A DNA stretch of 64,000 nt, taken from positions 124,001 to 188,000 of the forward strand of contig JAMCWB010000004.1 in assembly GCA_023475025.1 (NCBI GenBank), written 5' to 3'. Below, in pieces: positions 50,396 to 58,431 of this stretch. The DNA is from Gammaproteobacteria bacterium (GTDB lineage Bacteria > Pseudomonadota > Gammaproteobacteria > Pseudomonadales > Pseudomonadaceae). A program made the position numbers and the translations under genes. Below the pieces are notes generated by a model. That model searched no databases. It saw nothing but the letters and a program-made list of their open reading frames with translations, and was not told the DNA's origin. How positions within the stretch are numbered: the stretch's first letter is position 1; each line of letters starts with the position of its first letter.

Positions 50396-50716
50396 TCAGG
50401 CCGACTGCACGGCGCTCTTGATCAGCGTCTGCAGTTCACCGGACTCTTGCATCTCGATGATGATGTCACCACCACCCACCAACTCACCGTTGACCCAGAG
50501 CTGCGGGAATGTCGGCCAGTTGGCGTATTTCGGCAGTTCGGCACGAATATCCGGGTGCTGCAGAATGTCGACGTAGGCAAACTTCTCGCCACAGCTCATC
50601 AGCGCTTGTACAGCGCGTGCGGAGAAACCGCACTGGGGAGCATTGGGTGCACCTTTCATGTAGATGAGTACCGGGTTGCTGCTAACCTGCTCTTTGATGG
50701 TTTCGATGGTATCCAT
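50396..50716 (-). CDS. grxD: Monothiol glutaredoxin
   Basis: A 106-residue CGFS-type glutaredoxin that binds and relays a 2Fe-2S cluster. The motif QCGFSARAVQAL places the single active Cys at 29, and WPTFPQLWVNGELVGGGDII is conserved. The ATG at 50716 has AGGAG at good spacing; the frame is open four codons further. Confidence 0.96.
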   Translation of the reverse strand: MDTIETIKEQVSSNPVLIYMKGAPNAPQCGFSARAVQALMSCGEKFAYVDILQHPDIRAELPKYANWPTFPQLWVNGELVGGGDIIIEMQESGELQTLIKSAVQSA

Positions 50717-50820
50717 GATGCTCCTCACACGGCTGATTCAGGTCCGGCTATCGCCGGGCAATGGCACATTATACGCCATTGCCCGGCAGGCTTCACCTGC
50801 ACAGCCCGTGTGGACTTTGT

Positions 50821-52911
50821 TCAGGCAGCGACCACCTCGATCGGCACCCCATTGACGGCAGCATTGCCGGTTACTGCATCAACCAGCCGCTCATCGGTCA
50901 GGTCATTGGCACTGACCCCGGCATGGGCACGGGCGATATCCTGCTGCACACCCTCCCGGTCGTGCCCCCAGCCATGCGGCAAGCTGACGACGCCCGGCAT
51001 CATGGCGTCGCTGGCCGTGACCATCACCTGCAGCTCCGCCACCCGCGAACGCACACTGACCCGTTGCCCGTCGACAAGCTGACGCTGCTGCATATCGTCC
51101 GGATGCATCAACAGCTGATGCCGTGGCTTGCCTTTGACCAGGCGCTGGAAGTTGTGCATCCAGGAGTTGTTGCTGCGCACATGACGACGACCGATCAACA
51201 ACAGCTGACCCTCAGCAGCGGGCTCTTGAAGGCTGTCAGCAAAACGTTGCAGATCGTTCAGCATGCTGTCAGGCGCAGCTTCAATCTGGCCGCTGGCTGT
51301 TTGCAGGCGTGTCAGCAGGCTAGGCTGCAAGGGCCCAAGATCAATACCATGCGGCTGTTGCTTGAGCACCTCCAGATTGATGCGTTCAGCGTAGGGGCCG
51401 ACTTGCAATCCCTTATCGATCATCTCGGCCGGCGGCATGGTGTCGCGCGCCTGCTCGCCTTTTCTGGCGGCAAAGGCCTGACCCAGGCCGACAAAGATTT
51501 CCCAGTCGTGCAGCGTACCTTCCGGTTTGGCAAACACCGGCTGGTTATAGCGGGTCACATTGCGCACGGCAAAGCTGTTGAACGTAATGTCGTAGTGGTC
51601 GTGCTCCAGCGGCGAGGTGGGCGGCAGAATATAATTCGCATGCCGGGTGGTTTCGTTGATATAGAGGTCAACGCTGACCATGAAGTCCAGACCAGCCAGG
51701 GCCTCATCCAACTGTCGGCCGTTGGGCGTGGATAATACCGGATTCCCCGCCGAGGTTATCAGCGCACGTACCTGGCCCTCCCCGGATGTCAGCATTTCTT
51801 CGGCCAGGGCCACAGAGGGTATTTCGCCGTTGAACTCGGGCAAACCGGAAACCCGGCTGCGCCATTGATCGAAATGCCCCGGCTTGCTCATGCGGGTAAC
51901 GTCAAAGGCAGCCTGGGTAAGCATGGCTCCACCCACCGCATCCAGGCGACCGGTGACCAGGTTGATCAACTGGATTACCCACTGACACAGCGTGCCGTAG
52001 GCTTGCACCGAAACCCCCATACGGCCATAACAGACCGCGCGTTCAGCAGCGGCAAACTCGCGCGCAATCCGCTGTATATCCGCGGCCGGAATGCCGCAGA
52101 CAGATGCCATGCGCTCGGCATCAAAGGTGGCAATGGCTTCACGCACCTGCTGCAGGCCCTGCGTCTGCGCCATTACCGGATTGTCCCGGGTCAGGCCTTC
52201 GGCAAACAGGGTATGCAGGATCGCCAGCAAAAAGGCGGCATCGGTACCCGGACGGATAAACTGATGTTCATCAGCCACGTCCGCCGTTTCACTGCGACGC
52301 GGATCGACGACCAATAACTTGCCGCCGCGCTGCTGGATCGCCTTGAGGCGCTTTTTCACATCCGGCACCGTCATGATGCTGCCATTGGATGCCAGGGGGT
52401 TGGCACCGAGCATGAGAAAATAGTCGGTATGGTCGATATCCGGAATCGGAATCATCAACATATGGCCATACATCCACAGCGATACCAGGTGATGCGGCAA
52501 CTGGTCTACCGAGGTAGCGGAAAACCGTTGGCGGGTCCGTAGCTGGCCAAGAAAGTAGTTACTGTGGGTCATGGAACCAAAGTTGTGCACATTGGGATTG
52601 CCCATGTAGACCGCAACAGCGTTCCTGCCGTGTTCCGCCTGGATATCCTGCAAGCGCTCGGCAATGTCGGCGAAGGCATGTTCCCACTCGACTGGCTGCC
52701 ACTCGCCGTCAACCTTTTTCATCGGTTGGCGCAAGCGCTGAGGATCAGTATGCAGATCTTGCAGGGCAGTAGCCTTGGGACAGATATGTCCACGACTGAA
52801 GGGATCCTGGGGGTCCCCCTTGATCGACACGATGCGTTGCTCGTCGACTTCAATCGCCAGGCCGCAGATGGCCTCACACAGGTGGCAGGCACGATAATGG
52901 GTAGTTGTCAT
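50821..52911 (-). CDS. Molybdopterin (bis-MGD) oxidoreductase, substrate unknown
   Basis: A 696-residue DMSO-reductase-family protein. The N-terminal Fe-S motif has Cys at 9, 12, 16 and 44, a full 4Fe-4S set. LMLGANPLASNG and LLVVDPRRSETADVADEH bind the cofactor, and a C-terminal domain with VSLPHGWGHDREGVQ follows. There is no Tat or Sec signal, so it is cytoplasmic. The expected Mo ligand position is not clearly Cys or SeCys. Relatives are formate-dehydrogenase-like or assimilatory-type enzymes. No electron-transfer partner is adjacent. The start at 52911 begins MTTTHYRACHLC. Confidence 0.88.
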   Translation of the reverse strand: MTTTHYRACHLCEAICGLAIEVDEQRIVSIKGDPQDPFSRGHICPKATALQDLHTDPQRLRQPMKKVDGEWQPVEWEHAFADIAERLQDIQAEHGRNAVAVYMGNPNVHNFGSMTHSNYFLGQLRTRQRFSATSVDQLPHHLVSLWMYGHMLMIPIPDIDHTDYFLMLGANPLASNGSIMTVPDVKKRLKAIQQRGGKLLVVDPRRSETADVADEHQFIRPGTDAAFLLAILHTLFAEGLTRDNPVMAQTQGLQQVREAIATFDAERMASVCGIPAADIQRIAREFAAAERAVCYGRMGVSVQAYGTLCQWVIQLINLVTGRLDAVGGAMLTQAAFDVTRMSKPGHFDQWRSRVSGLPEFNGEIPSVALAEEMLTSGEGQVRALITSAGNPVLSTPNGRQLDEALAGLDFMVSVDLYINETTRHANYILPPTSPLEHDHYDITFNSFAVRNVTRYNQPVFAKPEGTLHDWEIFVGLGQAFAARKGEQARDTMPPAEMIDKGLQVGPYAERINLEVLKQQPHGIDLGPLQPSLLTRLQTASGQIEAAPDSMLNDLQRFADSLQEPAAEGQLLLIGRRHVRSNNSWMHNFQRLVKGKPRHQLLMHPDDMQQRQLVDGQRVSVRSRVAELQVMVTASDAMMPGVVSLPHGWGHDREGVQQDIARAHAGVSANDLTDERLVDAVTGNAAVNGVPIEVVAA

Positions 52912-53114
52912 GGTTTTATCATTGTCAAAGTGGCTCACGGTTGACTGACAATAGGCCTGAAAAGCCGTGACCACCAAGTCTTGCGGCACACTTATTCATT
53001 AATTGAATCCCGCGATATTTGCCATCAGGCGGATTTTCCCGATAAGATCGCTGCTTCTCTTTTTTGGGTCTGCCTGATACTGGGTTTTACAGCCGCGGTA
53101 GTAGAGCTGTTGCC

Positions 53115-53146
53115 GCAATCAGGTAGTCCCGCAATCAGGTAGTCCC
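53115..53146 (+). repeat. Tandem 16-base duplication at the argF ribosome site
   Basis: GCAATCAGGTAGTCCC occurs twice without a gap at 53115-53130 and 53131-53146, ending four bases before the argF ATG at 53150. Each copy contains AGGTAG, the only ribosome-site candidate. The 238-base gap to the divergent molybdoenzyme gene holds no other gene. Confidence 0.85.
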
Positions 53147-53149
53147 GTA

Positions 53150-54055
53150 ATGACTGTACGGCATTTTCTTTCGTTGATGGATCTGAGTCCTACTGAACTC
53201 AACACACTGCTCAAACGGGCAGTCGAGCTCAAGGCACTGCAGCGCCAGGGTGTGATTTACGAACCGCTGAAAAACCGCGTGCTCGGCATGATCTTCGAGA
53301 AAGCCTCAACCCGAACCCGGGTGTCCTTTGAAGCTGGCATGATCCAGCTGGGTGGCCAGGCCATTTTCCTCTCACCACGCGATACCCAGCTGGGCCGCGG
53401 TGAACCGGTCGAAGACAGCGCCCGGGTGCTCTCACGCATGTGCGATGCCATCATGATCCGCACCTTTGCCCACGAGACGCTGGATACCTTTGCTGCCCAC
53501 TCACGGGTGCCGGTGATCAACGGCCTGACAGACGACCTGCACCCCTGCCAACTACTGGCCGACATGCAAACCTTCATGGAGCATCGTGGCAGCATCCAGG
53601 GCAAAACTGTCGCCTGGGTAGGCGATGGTAATAATATGTGCAACACCTTCATCCAGGCTGCCATACAGTTTGATTTCCAGCTGCGGGTTGCCTGCCCCAA
53701 AGGTTATGAACCGGATGCGCAGCTGGTCGCCCAGGCCGGCGATCGGGTGCTGATCACCCAGGATCCGGCAGAAGCCGTTACTGGTGCTCACCTGATCAAC
53801 ACCGACGTCTGGGCCTCCATGGGCCAGGAAGACGAAGCCGATGCACGCATCAAGCGCTTTACGCCCTACCAGGTTACCCCTGCCATGCTCGACCTGGCCG
53901 ATGATAGCGTCATTTTCATGCATTGCCTGCCGGCCCATCGCGGCGAAGAAGTCAGCGCCGAGCTGATGGACGATCCACGCAGCGTGGTCTGGGATCAGGC
54001 AGAAAATCGTCTGCACGCGCAAAAGGCGCTGGTGGAATTCCTTCTGGTAGACTGA
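53150..54055 (+). CDS. argF: Ornithine carbamoyltransferase, anabolic
   Basis: A 301-residue enzyme making citrulline from ornithine and carbamoyl phosphate for arginine synthesis. The carbamoyl-phosphate site is [13 protein letters not shown], the ornithine loop is [11 protein letters not shown], and [12 protein letters not shown] is conserved. The length fits the anabolic pseudomonad enzyme, not the longer catabolic ArcB. A tandem duplication sits over its ribosome-binding region. Confidence 0.96.
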   Translation: MTVRHFLSLMDLSPTELNTLLKRAVELKALQRQGVIYEPLKNRVLGMIFEKASTRTRVSFEAGMIQLGGQAIFLSPRDTQLGRGEPVEDSARVLSRMCDAIMIRTFAHETLDTFAAHSRVPVINGLTDDLHPCQLLADMQTFMEHRGSIQGKTVAWVGDGNNMCNTFIQAAIQFDFQLRVACPKGYEPDAQLVAQAGDRVLITQDPAEAVTGAHLINTDVWASMGQEDEADARIKRFTPYQVTPAMLDLADDSVIFMHCLPAHRGEEVSAELMDDPRSVVWDQAENRLHAQKALVEFLLVD

Positions 54056-54083
54056 TCGCCACGCCTAAACCAGGAGGCTCGGC

Positions 54084-55205
54084 ATGAGCAATCACAGTAC
54101 CGTACTTGAATTGAACCAGCTGAGCTGCGGCTATGGCGATACCACCGTCGTCAGTCAGCTGGATATTCACTTGCGGGCTGGCGACATTGGCTGCCTGCTG
54201 GGCCCTTCGGGCTGCGGCAAAACCACGACCCTGCGCGCCATCGCCGGCTTTGAGCCGGTCACCGGCGGACAGATCCGCCTTGACGGTCGTGAGCTGTCAC
54301 GTCCTGGCGAGCAGGTACCGCCAGAAAAGCGCCAGATTGGCATGGTCTTTCAGGACTACGCACTGTTCCCGCACCTGACGGTGGAAGATAACGTTGGCTT
54401 CGGCATTACCCGACATCCTGAGCGGCGCAAAATCGTCAAGGAACTGCTGGATCTGGTCAAGCTGGGCGCCTACGGCAAGCGCTACCCGCATGAACTCTCC
54501 GGTGGACAGCAGCAGCGGGTAGCCCTGGCCCGCGCGTTGGCCCCTGACCCCAAGCTCTTGCTGCTGGATGAGCCATTTTCCAATCTGGATGGCGAGCTGC
54601 GCCGTCGCCTCTCAGCCGAAGTACGCGAGATACTCAAGGCACGCGGCATCAGCGCCATGCTGGTAACCCACGATCAGAACGAAGCCTTTTCAGTCAGTGA
54701 CCATGTCGGCGTGTTGAAAGACGGTAAGCTGCAGCAGTGGGATACCCCTTACAATCTCTATCACGAACCGGCGACCCCCTTCGTGGCCAGCTTTATCGGC
54801 CAGGGCTATTTCATCCGCGGTCAGTTGCTGTCACCGGATACCGTGCAAACCGAACTCGGCGTTATCCGTGGCAACCGCGCCTATCAATTGCCCGCCGGCA
54901 GCTCGGTCGACGTACTGTTGCGACCGGACGATATTGTCGGACAGGAGCCCAGCAGTCTGAAAGCCGTGATCACCGGCAAGACTTTCCTCGGTGCCACCAC
55001 CCTGTACCGCCTGCAACTACCGACCGGCAGTACGGTGGAATCCATCTTCCCCAGCCATGATGATCATGCTGTAGGCGAAAGTGTGGGTATTCGTATCGCG
55101 GCCGACCACCTGGTGGTGTTCGCTGCGCGAGGCAGTGTCAACGTTCACGCCCAGTTGCCGCTGGAGCAAGTACTGGATAACGAGAACGCGGCCGAGTCAG
55201 CCTGA
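54084..55205 (+). CDS. ABC transporter ATP-binding protein, iron/polyamine type
   Basis: A 373-residue ATPase. Walker A is GPSGCGKTTT (about 40-49), the Q loop is VFQDYALFPHL, the signature is LSGGQQQRVALARAL, Walker B is LLLLDEPFSNLD and the H loop is VTHDQ. Beyond about residue 240 a TOBE domain is present. It resembles FbpC and PotA. No permease or binding-protein gene is adjacent. In Pseudomonas a similar ATPase follows argF. Its partner and substrate cannot be told from here. Confidence 0.93.
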   Translation: MSNHSTVLELNQLSCGYGDTTVVSQLDIHLRAGDIGCLLGPSGCGKTTTLRAIAGFEPVTGGQIRLDGRELSRPGEQVPPEKRQIGMVFQDYALFPHLTVEDNVGFGITRHPERRKIVKELLDLVKLGAYGKRYPHELSGGQQQRVALARALAPDPKLLLLDEPFSNLDGELRRRLSAEVREILKARGISAMLVTHDQNEAFSVSDHVGVLKDGKLQQWDTPYNLYHEPATPFVASFIGQGYFIRGQLLSPDTVQTELGVIRGNRAYQLPAGSSVDVLLRPDDIVGQEPSSLKAVITGKTFLGATTLYRLQLPTGSTVESIFPSHDDHAVGESVGIRIAADHLVVFAARGSVNVHAQLPLEQVLDNENAAESA

Positions 55206-55210
55206 CAGCG

Positions 55211-55241
55211 CTGCAGGCTTGCACCACCGGCAAGCCTGCAG
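55211..55241. terminator. Terminator between the ABC ATPase and serine hydrolase
   Basis: A perfect 12-base stem, CTGCAGGCTTGC with GCAAGCCTGCAG, spans a seven-base loop. CCTTATCCTT follows on the plus strand. The flanking genes converge here. Confidence 0.75.
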
Positions 55242-55249
55242 CCTTATCC

Positions 55250-56491
55250 TTACTCAGCCGGCCTGAACAGAATATGGCTTACGGTATTGTGCACCACCCG
55301 TGAGTGACGGAAGTCTGTATTCTGCATCATGCCCATTACGATGCGCTGATTGTCCGGATCGATCCACGCCCAGGGCCCCTCAATGCCCCACCACCAGAAG
55401 GTCCCTTGCGGCAGATAACCTGCTGGCGCCGGGTCATCGACGACCGCCACATTCAGGCCAAAGGTATTGCCAGGTGCCCATTCAGGACCGGCAATACCCT
55501 CTGGCAGCTGCCGACTGCGCATGGCCTGCACCGTTTCCGGCTGCAACAAACGAACACCATCCAGCTCACCCTCATTCAACAGCATACGGGCAAAACGCAG
55601 ATAATCATCCATGGTGGATACCAGACCACTACCGCCCATGATCAGGGTCGGCTTGCTCAACCAGTCATCCTTGGGCATGGGTTGCAGGCCAGCATCGGTC
55701 GAATGATAACTGGTCGCCAGGCGTTCTGCCTTGTCTGCACTGACGTAATAGGCGGTGTCCGACATTCCCAGTGGATCCAGTACACGCTCGCTAAGGAATA
55801 CGTCGTAAGGCTGTCCACTCAGCACTTCAACCAGACGTGCCTGGATATCAATCGAGAAACTGTAATGCCAGCGGGTGCCGGGCTGGTGGCGCAGAGGGAT
55901 ATCGGCAATGCGGTCAACCAATTGCTCCAGGGTGATGTCCCGGGTAAACAGGTCCGCCTGCTGGTACAGGGTATCGACTGCCGACTGGGTAAAGCGACCG
56001 TAGGTGAAACCACCAGTGTAGTTCATCAGCTCGCGGACAGTCACCGCATGGGTCGCCGGCTCGGTCGGCAGGTTAGCCGGATCAGCATCCAGCGCGCTGG
56101 CTACCTGCAGATCCTTGAACTGGGGCAGATACTTTTCCAGCGGATCGTCCAGGCTCAACTTGCCCTCTTCTACTAACATCAATAACGCTACCGCAGTAAC
56201 CGGCTTGGTCAGCGAGAAGATCTTGTACAGCGTATCCTCCGCCAGAGGTGTTTCGCTGGCGATATCCTGATAGCCCAGTTGCTGACGATGGACAATCTCA
56301 CCATCCTGGTAAATCAGTGTGGCAATGCCGGCGAGGTGGCCATCGTCAATCTGCGCCTGCATGGCGTTATCGAGCATACTCAGACGCTGCGGCGCAATTG
56401 CGTCCGCCTGCGCCAGCGGCGCCAGAAAGAGCGTGGACAGGGCGAGCGCAGAGAGCTGCCGCAAGGCGGCCAGGGGAAAAGAGCTGGACAT
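55250..56491 (-). CDS. Exported beta-lactamase-fold serine hydrolase
   Basis: A 413-residue class C-like hydrolase with a Sec signal ending APLAQA near 29. The nucleophile is Ser93 in SLTK (SxxK, Lys96), and the second motif is the Tyr of WHYSFSID near 210. The third, KTG-like motif is not clear; the HNT or WWWGIEG region near the end may replace it. This pattern suits an esterase or peptidase of the EstB or D-aminopeptidase type rather than a true AmpC. The gene is divergent from msrB-msrA. Confidence 0.85.
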   Translation of the reverse strand: MSSSFPLAALRQLSALALSTLFLAPLAQADAIAPQRLSMLDNAMQAQIDDGHLAGIATLIYQDGEIVHRQQLGYQDIASETPLAEDTLYKIFSLTKPVTAVALLMLVEEGKLSLDDPLEKYLPQFKDLQVASALDADPANLPTEPATHAVTVRELMNYTGGFTYGRFTQSAVDTLYQQADLFTRDITLEQLVDRIADIPLRHQPGTRWHYSFSIDIQARLVEVLSGQPYDVFLSERVLDPLGMSDTAYYVSADKAERLATSYHSTDAGLQPMPKDDWLSKPTLIMGGSGLVSTMDDYLRFARMLLNEGELDGVRLLQPETVQAMRSRQLPEGIAGPEWAPGNTFGLNVAVVDDPAPAGYLPQGTFWWWGIEGPWAWIDPDNQRIVMGMMQNTDFRHSRVVHNTVSHILFRPAE

Positions 56492-56621
56492 CGGGTTTCC
56501 TTGTTTTTTTACTGGTCAGAGACAATACGGCGCAGCGGGAAATGCTTTGATACCAAGGCAGACTGGGGCTGCAGACCGGACTGAAGTATCTTTTAACGGA
56601 TATCACGTGGAAGACACAAGT

Positions 56622-57146
56622 ATGAATCGTCGCACTCTTTTACAAACCATGGCTTTGTTACCCTTGTTACCCGCTATCAGGGCTCTGGCCAGCAGCCCGG
56701 AAGCCAGCTCGCACATGACCGACATTGCTTTTGAACCGCTTGAGCACAGCCATGACTACTGGCGCGATAAAGTATCCGCGCAGGCCTGGCACATTCTGTT
56801 TGAAGAGGGTACTGAACCGGCTGGCAGCAGCCCCCTCGATGCCGTTTATGATCCAGGCACCTATGTCTGTGCCGCCTGCTACATGCCACTGTTCCAGAGT
56901 GATGACAAGTATGACAGCAAAACTGGCTGGCCCAGTTTTACTCAGCCGATCGCCGGCACCATGGGTACCAAGCGTGACTTCAAACTGATCTGGCCACGCA
57001 CCGAATATCACTGCGCCCGCTGCGGCGGCCACCAGGGTCACGTATTCAATGATGGACCACCGCCGCGAGGAGAGCGCTGGTGCAACAACGGCCTGGCCTT
57101 GCGCTTTATCCCGGCCGATCAACCCCTTCCTGATCTGCGAGGCTGA
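56622..57146 (+). CDS. msrB: Methionine sulfoxide reductase B, exported (Tat signal)
   Basis: A 174-residue reductase of the R form of methionine sulfoxide. The N-terminus MNRRTLLQTMALLPLLPAIR has an RR followed by a hydrophobic stretch, a twin-arginine-type leader, so the enzyme should be periplasmic. Zinc ligands are Cys83, 86, 131 and 134, and the catalytic Cys is 154 in ERWCNNGLALRF. The folded zinc site suits Tat export. It is three bases before msrA. The start is not preceded by a strong ribosome site. Confidence 0.92.
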   Translation: MNRRTLLQTMALLPLLPAIRALASSPEASSHMTDIAFEPLEHSHDYWRDKVSAQAWHILFEEGTEPAGSSPLDAVYDPGTYVCAACYMPLFQSDDKYDSKTGWPSFTQPIAGTMGTKRDFKLIWPRTEYHCARCGGHQGHVFNDGPPPRGERWCNNGLALRFIPADQPLPDLRG

Positions 57147-57149
57147 CAC

Positions 57150-57767
57150 ATGAGCCGCCACCTGCTGTCTGTTTTGCTGCTCTGCATGGGTCTGGTTTTT
57201 ACACTGACCATTCAGGCTCAACAGCCCCTGCGCGACGGTCCGCCCGGCACCCAAATGGCGGTATTTGCCGGTGGTTGCTTTTGGTGTACAGAGGCTGACT
57301 TTGACAAGATGAATGGCGTGGTCGAGACCATTTCCGGCTATATCGGCGGCAGTGCCGAAACGGCCAACTACCCGGCCGTCTCAGCCGGTGGCACCGGTCA
57401 TATCGAGGCCGTTGCAGTCTTCTATGACCCACGCCAGACCGATTATGCCACGCTGCTGAAACAGTTCTGGCCGACGATCGACCCGCTGACACCTAACGCT
57501 CAATTCTGCGACCACGGCGCTCACTATCGCAGCGCACTCTTCTACCAGGACGACGAACACAAGGCACTGATAACCGCCTCACGCGATGCGCTCGCCGACT
57601 CTGGTCGTTTCGACCAGCCCATAGTGACCGATATACTGCCGGAGACCGCATTCTATCCGGCCGAGGAGTATCACCAGAACTACTACCAGAAAAACCCGCT
57701 GCGCTATAACTTCTACCGCAGTCGCTGTGGGCGTGATGCCCGGCTGGCTGAGCTATGGGATGATTGA
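57150..57767 (+). CDS. msrA: Methionine sulfoxide reductase A, exported (Sec signal)
   Basis: A 205-residue reductase of the S form. The Sec signal MSRHLLSVLLLCMGLVFTLT ends near IQAQQ. The catalytic Cys43 is in AGGCFWCTE, followed by the YPAVSAGGTGHIEAV block and YHQNYYQKN near the C-terminus. Paired with msrB, it forms a two-gene periplasmic repair unit for both diastereomers. The electron donor is not encoded nearby. Confidence 0.94.
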   Translation: MSRHLLSVLLLCMGLVFTLTIQAQQPLRDGPPGTQMAVFAGGCFWCTEADFDKMNGVVETISGYIGGSAETANYPAVSAGGTGHIEAVAVFYDPRQTDYATLLKQFWPTIDPLTPNAQFCDHGAHYRSALFYQDDEHKALITASRDALADSGRFDQPIVTDILPETAFYPAEEYHQNYYQKNPLRYNFYRSRCGRDARLAELWDD

Positions 57768-57807
57768 GCTACCACATTGCCATGCTCCGGACAACGGGCA
57801 ACAGATC

Positions 57808-57816
57808 TGGTATACT
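57808..57816 (+). promoter_or_regulatory. Extended -10 element before the small gene
   Basis: TGGTATACT fits TGn-TATAAT, so no strong -35 would be needed. Predicted transcription starts near 57823, about 23 bases before the small ORF. It lies just after the msrA stop. Confidence 0.5.
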
Positions 57817-57845
57817 GGCCGACCATTCAACAAAATGTGTGCCTC

Positions 57846-58028
57846 ATGTCAACCAAATCTGCGGCAAAACGCAAGGCCGATGCAGCTGTTGCAACCCATA
57901 GCAGCATCAACGATCAGATCTCTGCCTTCTTGAAGTCTGGCGGTGAAATCCAGCAAATCCCCAACGGCGTCAGCGGCCAGACCTACGGCTCAGCCCGCCC
58001 GCAAGCCGGCAAGCCGGCAGCCCGCTAG
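57846..58028 (+). CDS. Small conserved-looking protein of unknown function (60 aa)
   Basis: A 60-residue soluble protein beginning MSTKSAAKRKADAAVA. A basic N-terminus leads to NDQISAFLKSGGEIQQIPNG, then a Pro/Ala/Lys tail. The middle block resembles a small helix-plus-loop seen in short pseudomonad proteins, but I cannot name the family. An extended -10 element lies upstream. No membrane span or Cys is in this 60-residue form. The ribosome site is poor, so the start is provisional. Confidence 0.6.
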   Translation: MSTKSAAKRKADAAVATHSSINDQISAFLKSGGEIQQIPNGVSGQTYGSARPQAGKPAAR

Positions 58029-58431
58029 CCGGAATGCCTGCACCGCCGGGCGGATGGTCAATCAACTGATATCCACTTCGGCGGGCTGGGCAATCACCAG
58101 CCTACATTGTCACCTTCCTGCCCGGGCAACCCATCCCTGCCTCTCAATAGCAGCCAGCAAGCAGAGCAGCACTATGCCTGCAAAACTTCATTCAGCAGCC
58201 CTCTGTTTCCATACCCAGTAGCAAGCCCATAATGAAGGCCCTCCGTTTCTCAGCCAAGTCCAGGCAGGTTATCCGTTTGCTGCAAGGTTTGTTGACTCAT
58301 CACGCTGCTCCGTAAAGCGCTGCAGGCTGTTTCTGGACAATGCAGCATAGTCGATCGAGCTCAAACACAGGACTCACCAACACAAGGGGCCGCATATAGC
58401 GGCCCCTTGTTTCATGCTGATCAACCCATAC
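58029..58431. other. Non-coding region with a terminator (small gene to symporter gene)
   Basis: I see no convincing gene in these 403 bases. A hairpin at 58382-58410 pairs ACAAGGGGCCGC with GCGGCCCCTTGT across five bases, followed by TTC on the plus strand. It could close a plus-strand transcript and also the minus-strand symporter gene. The size would permit a small RNA ending at this hairpin, but no promoter stands out. Confidence 0.5.
58382..58410. terminator. GC-rich terminator hairpin
   Basis: A 12-base stem with a five-base loop (ATATA) between the small gene and the symporter gene, both of which end here. The T run is short (TTT), so the strength is moderate. Confidence 0.7.

Noticed and set aside
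50821-52911. Selenocysteine in the molybdoenzymes
   Set aside because: No in-frame TGA occurs within either molybdoenzyme reading frame, and no SECIS-like context was needed to read them.
52993-53007. ATTCA-N5-TGAAT palindrome upstream of argF as an arginine operator
   Set aside because: The half-sites are in the opposite order from the E. coli ARG box and about 150 bases from the start, and pseudomonad ArgR sites differ.
53115-53146. CRISPR-like repeat before argF
   Set aside because: Only two directly abutting copies with no spacers, so it is a simple tandem duplication.
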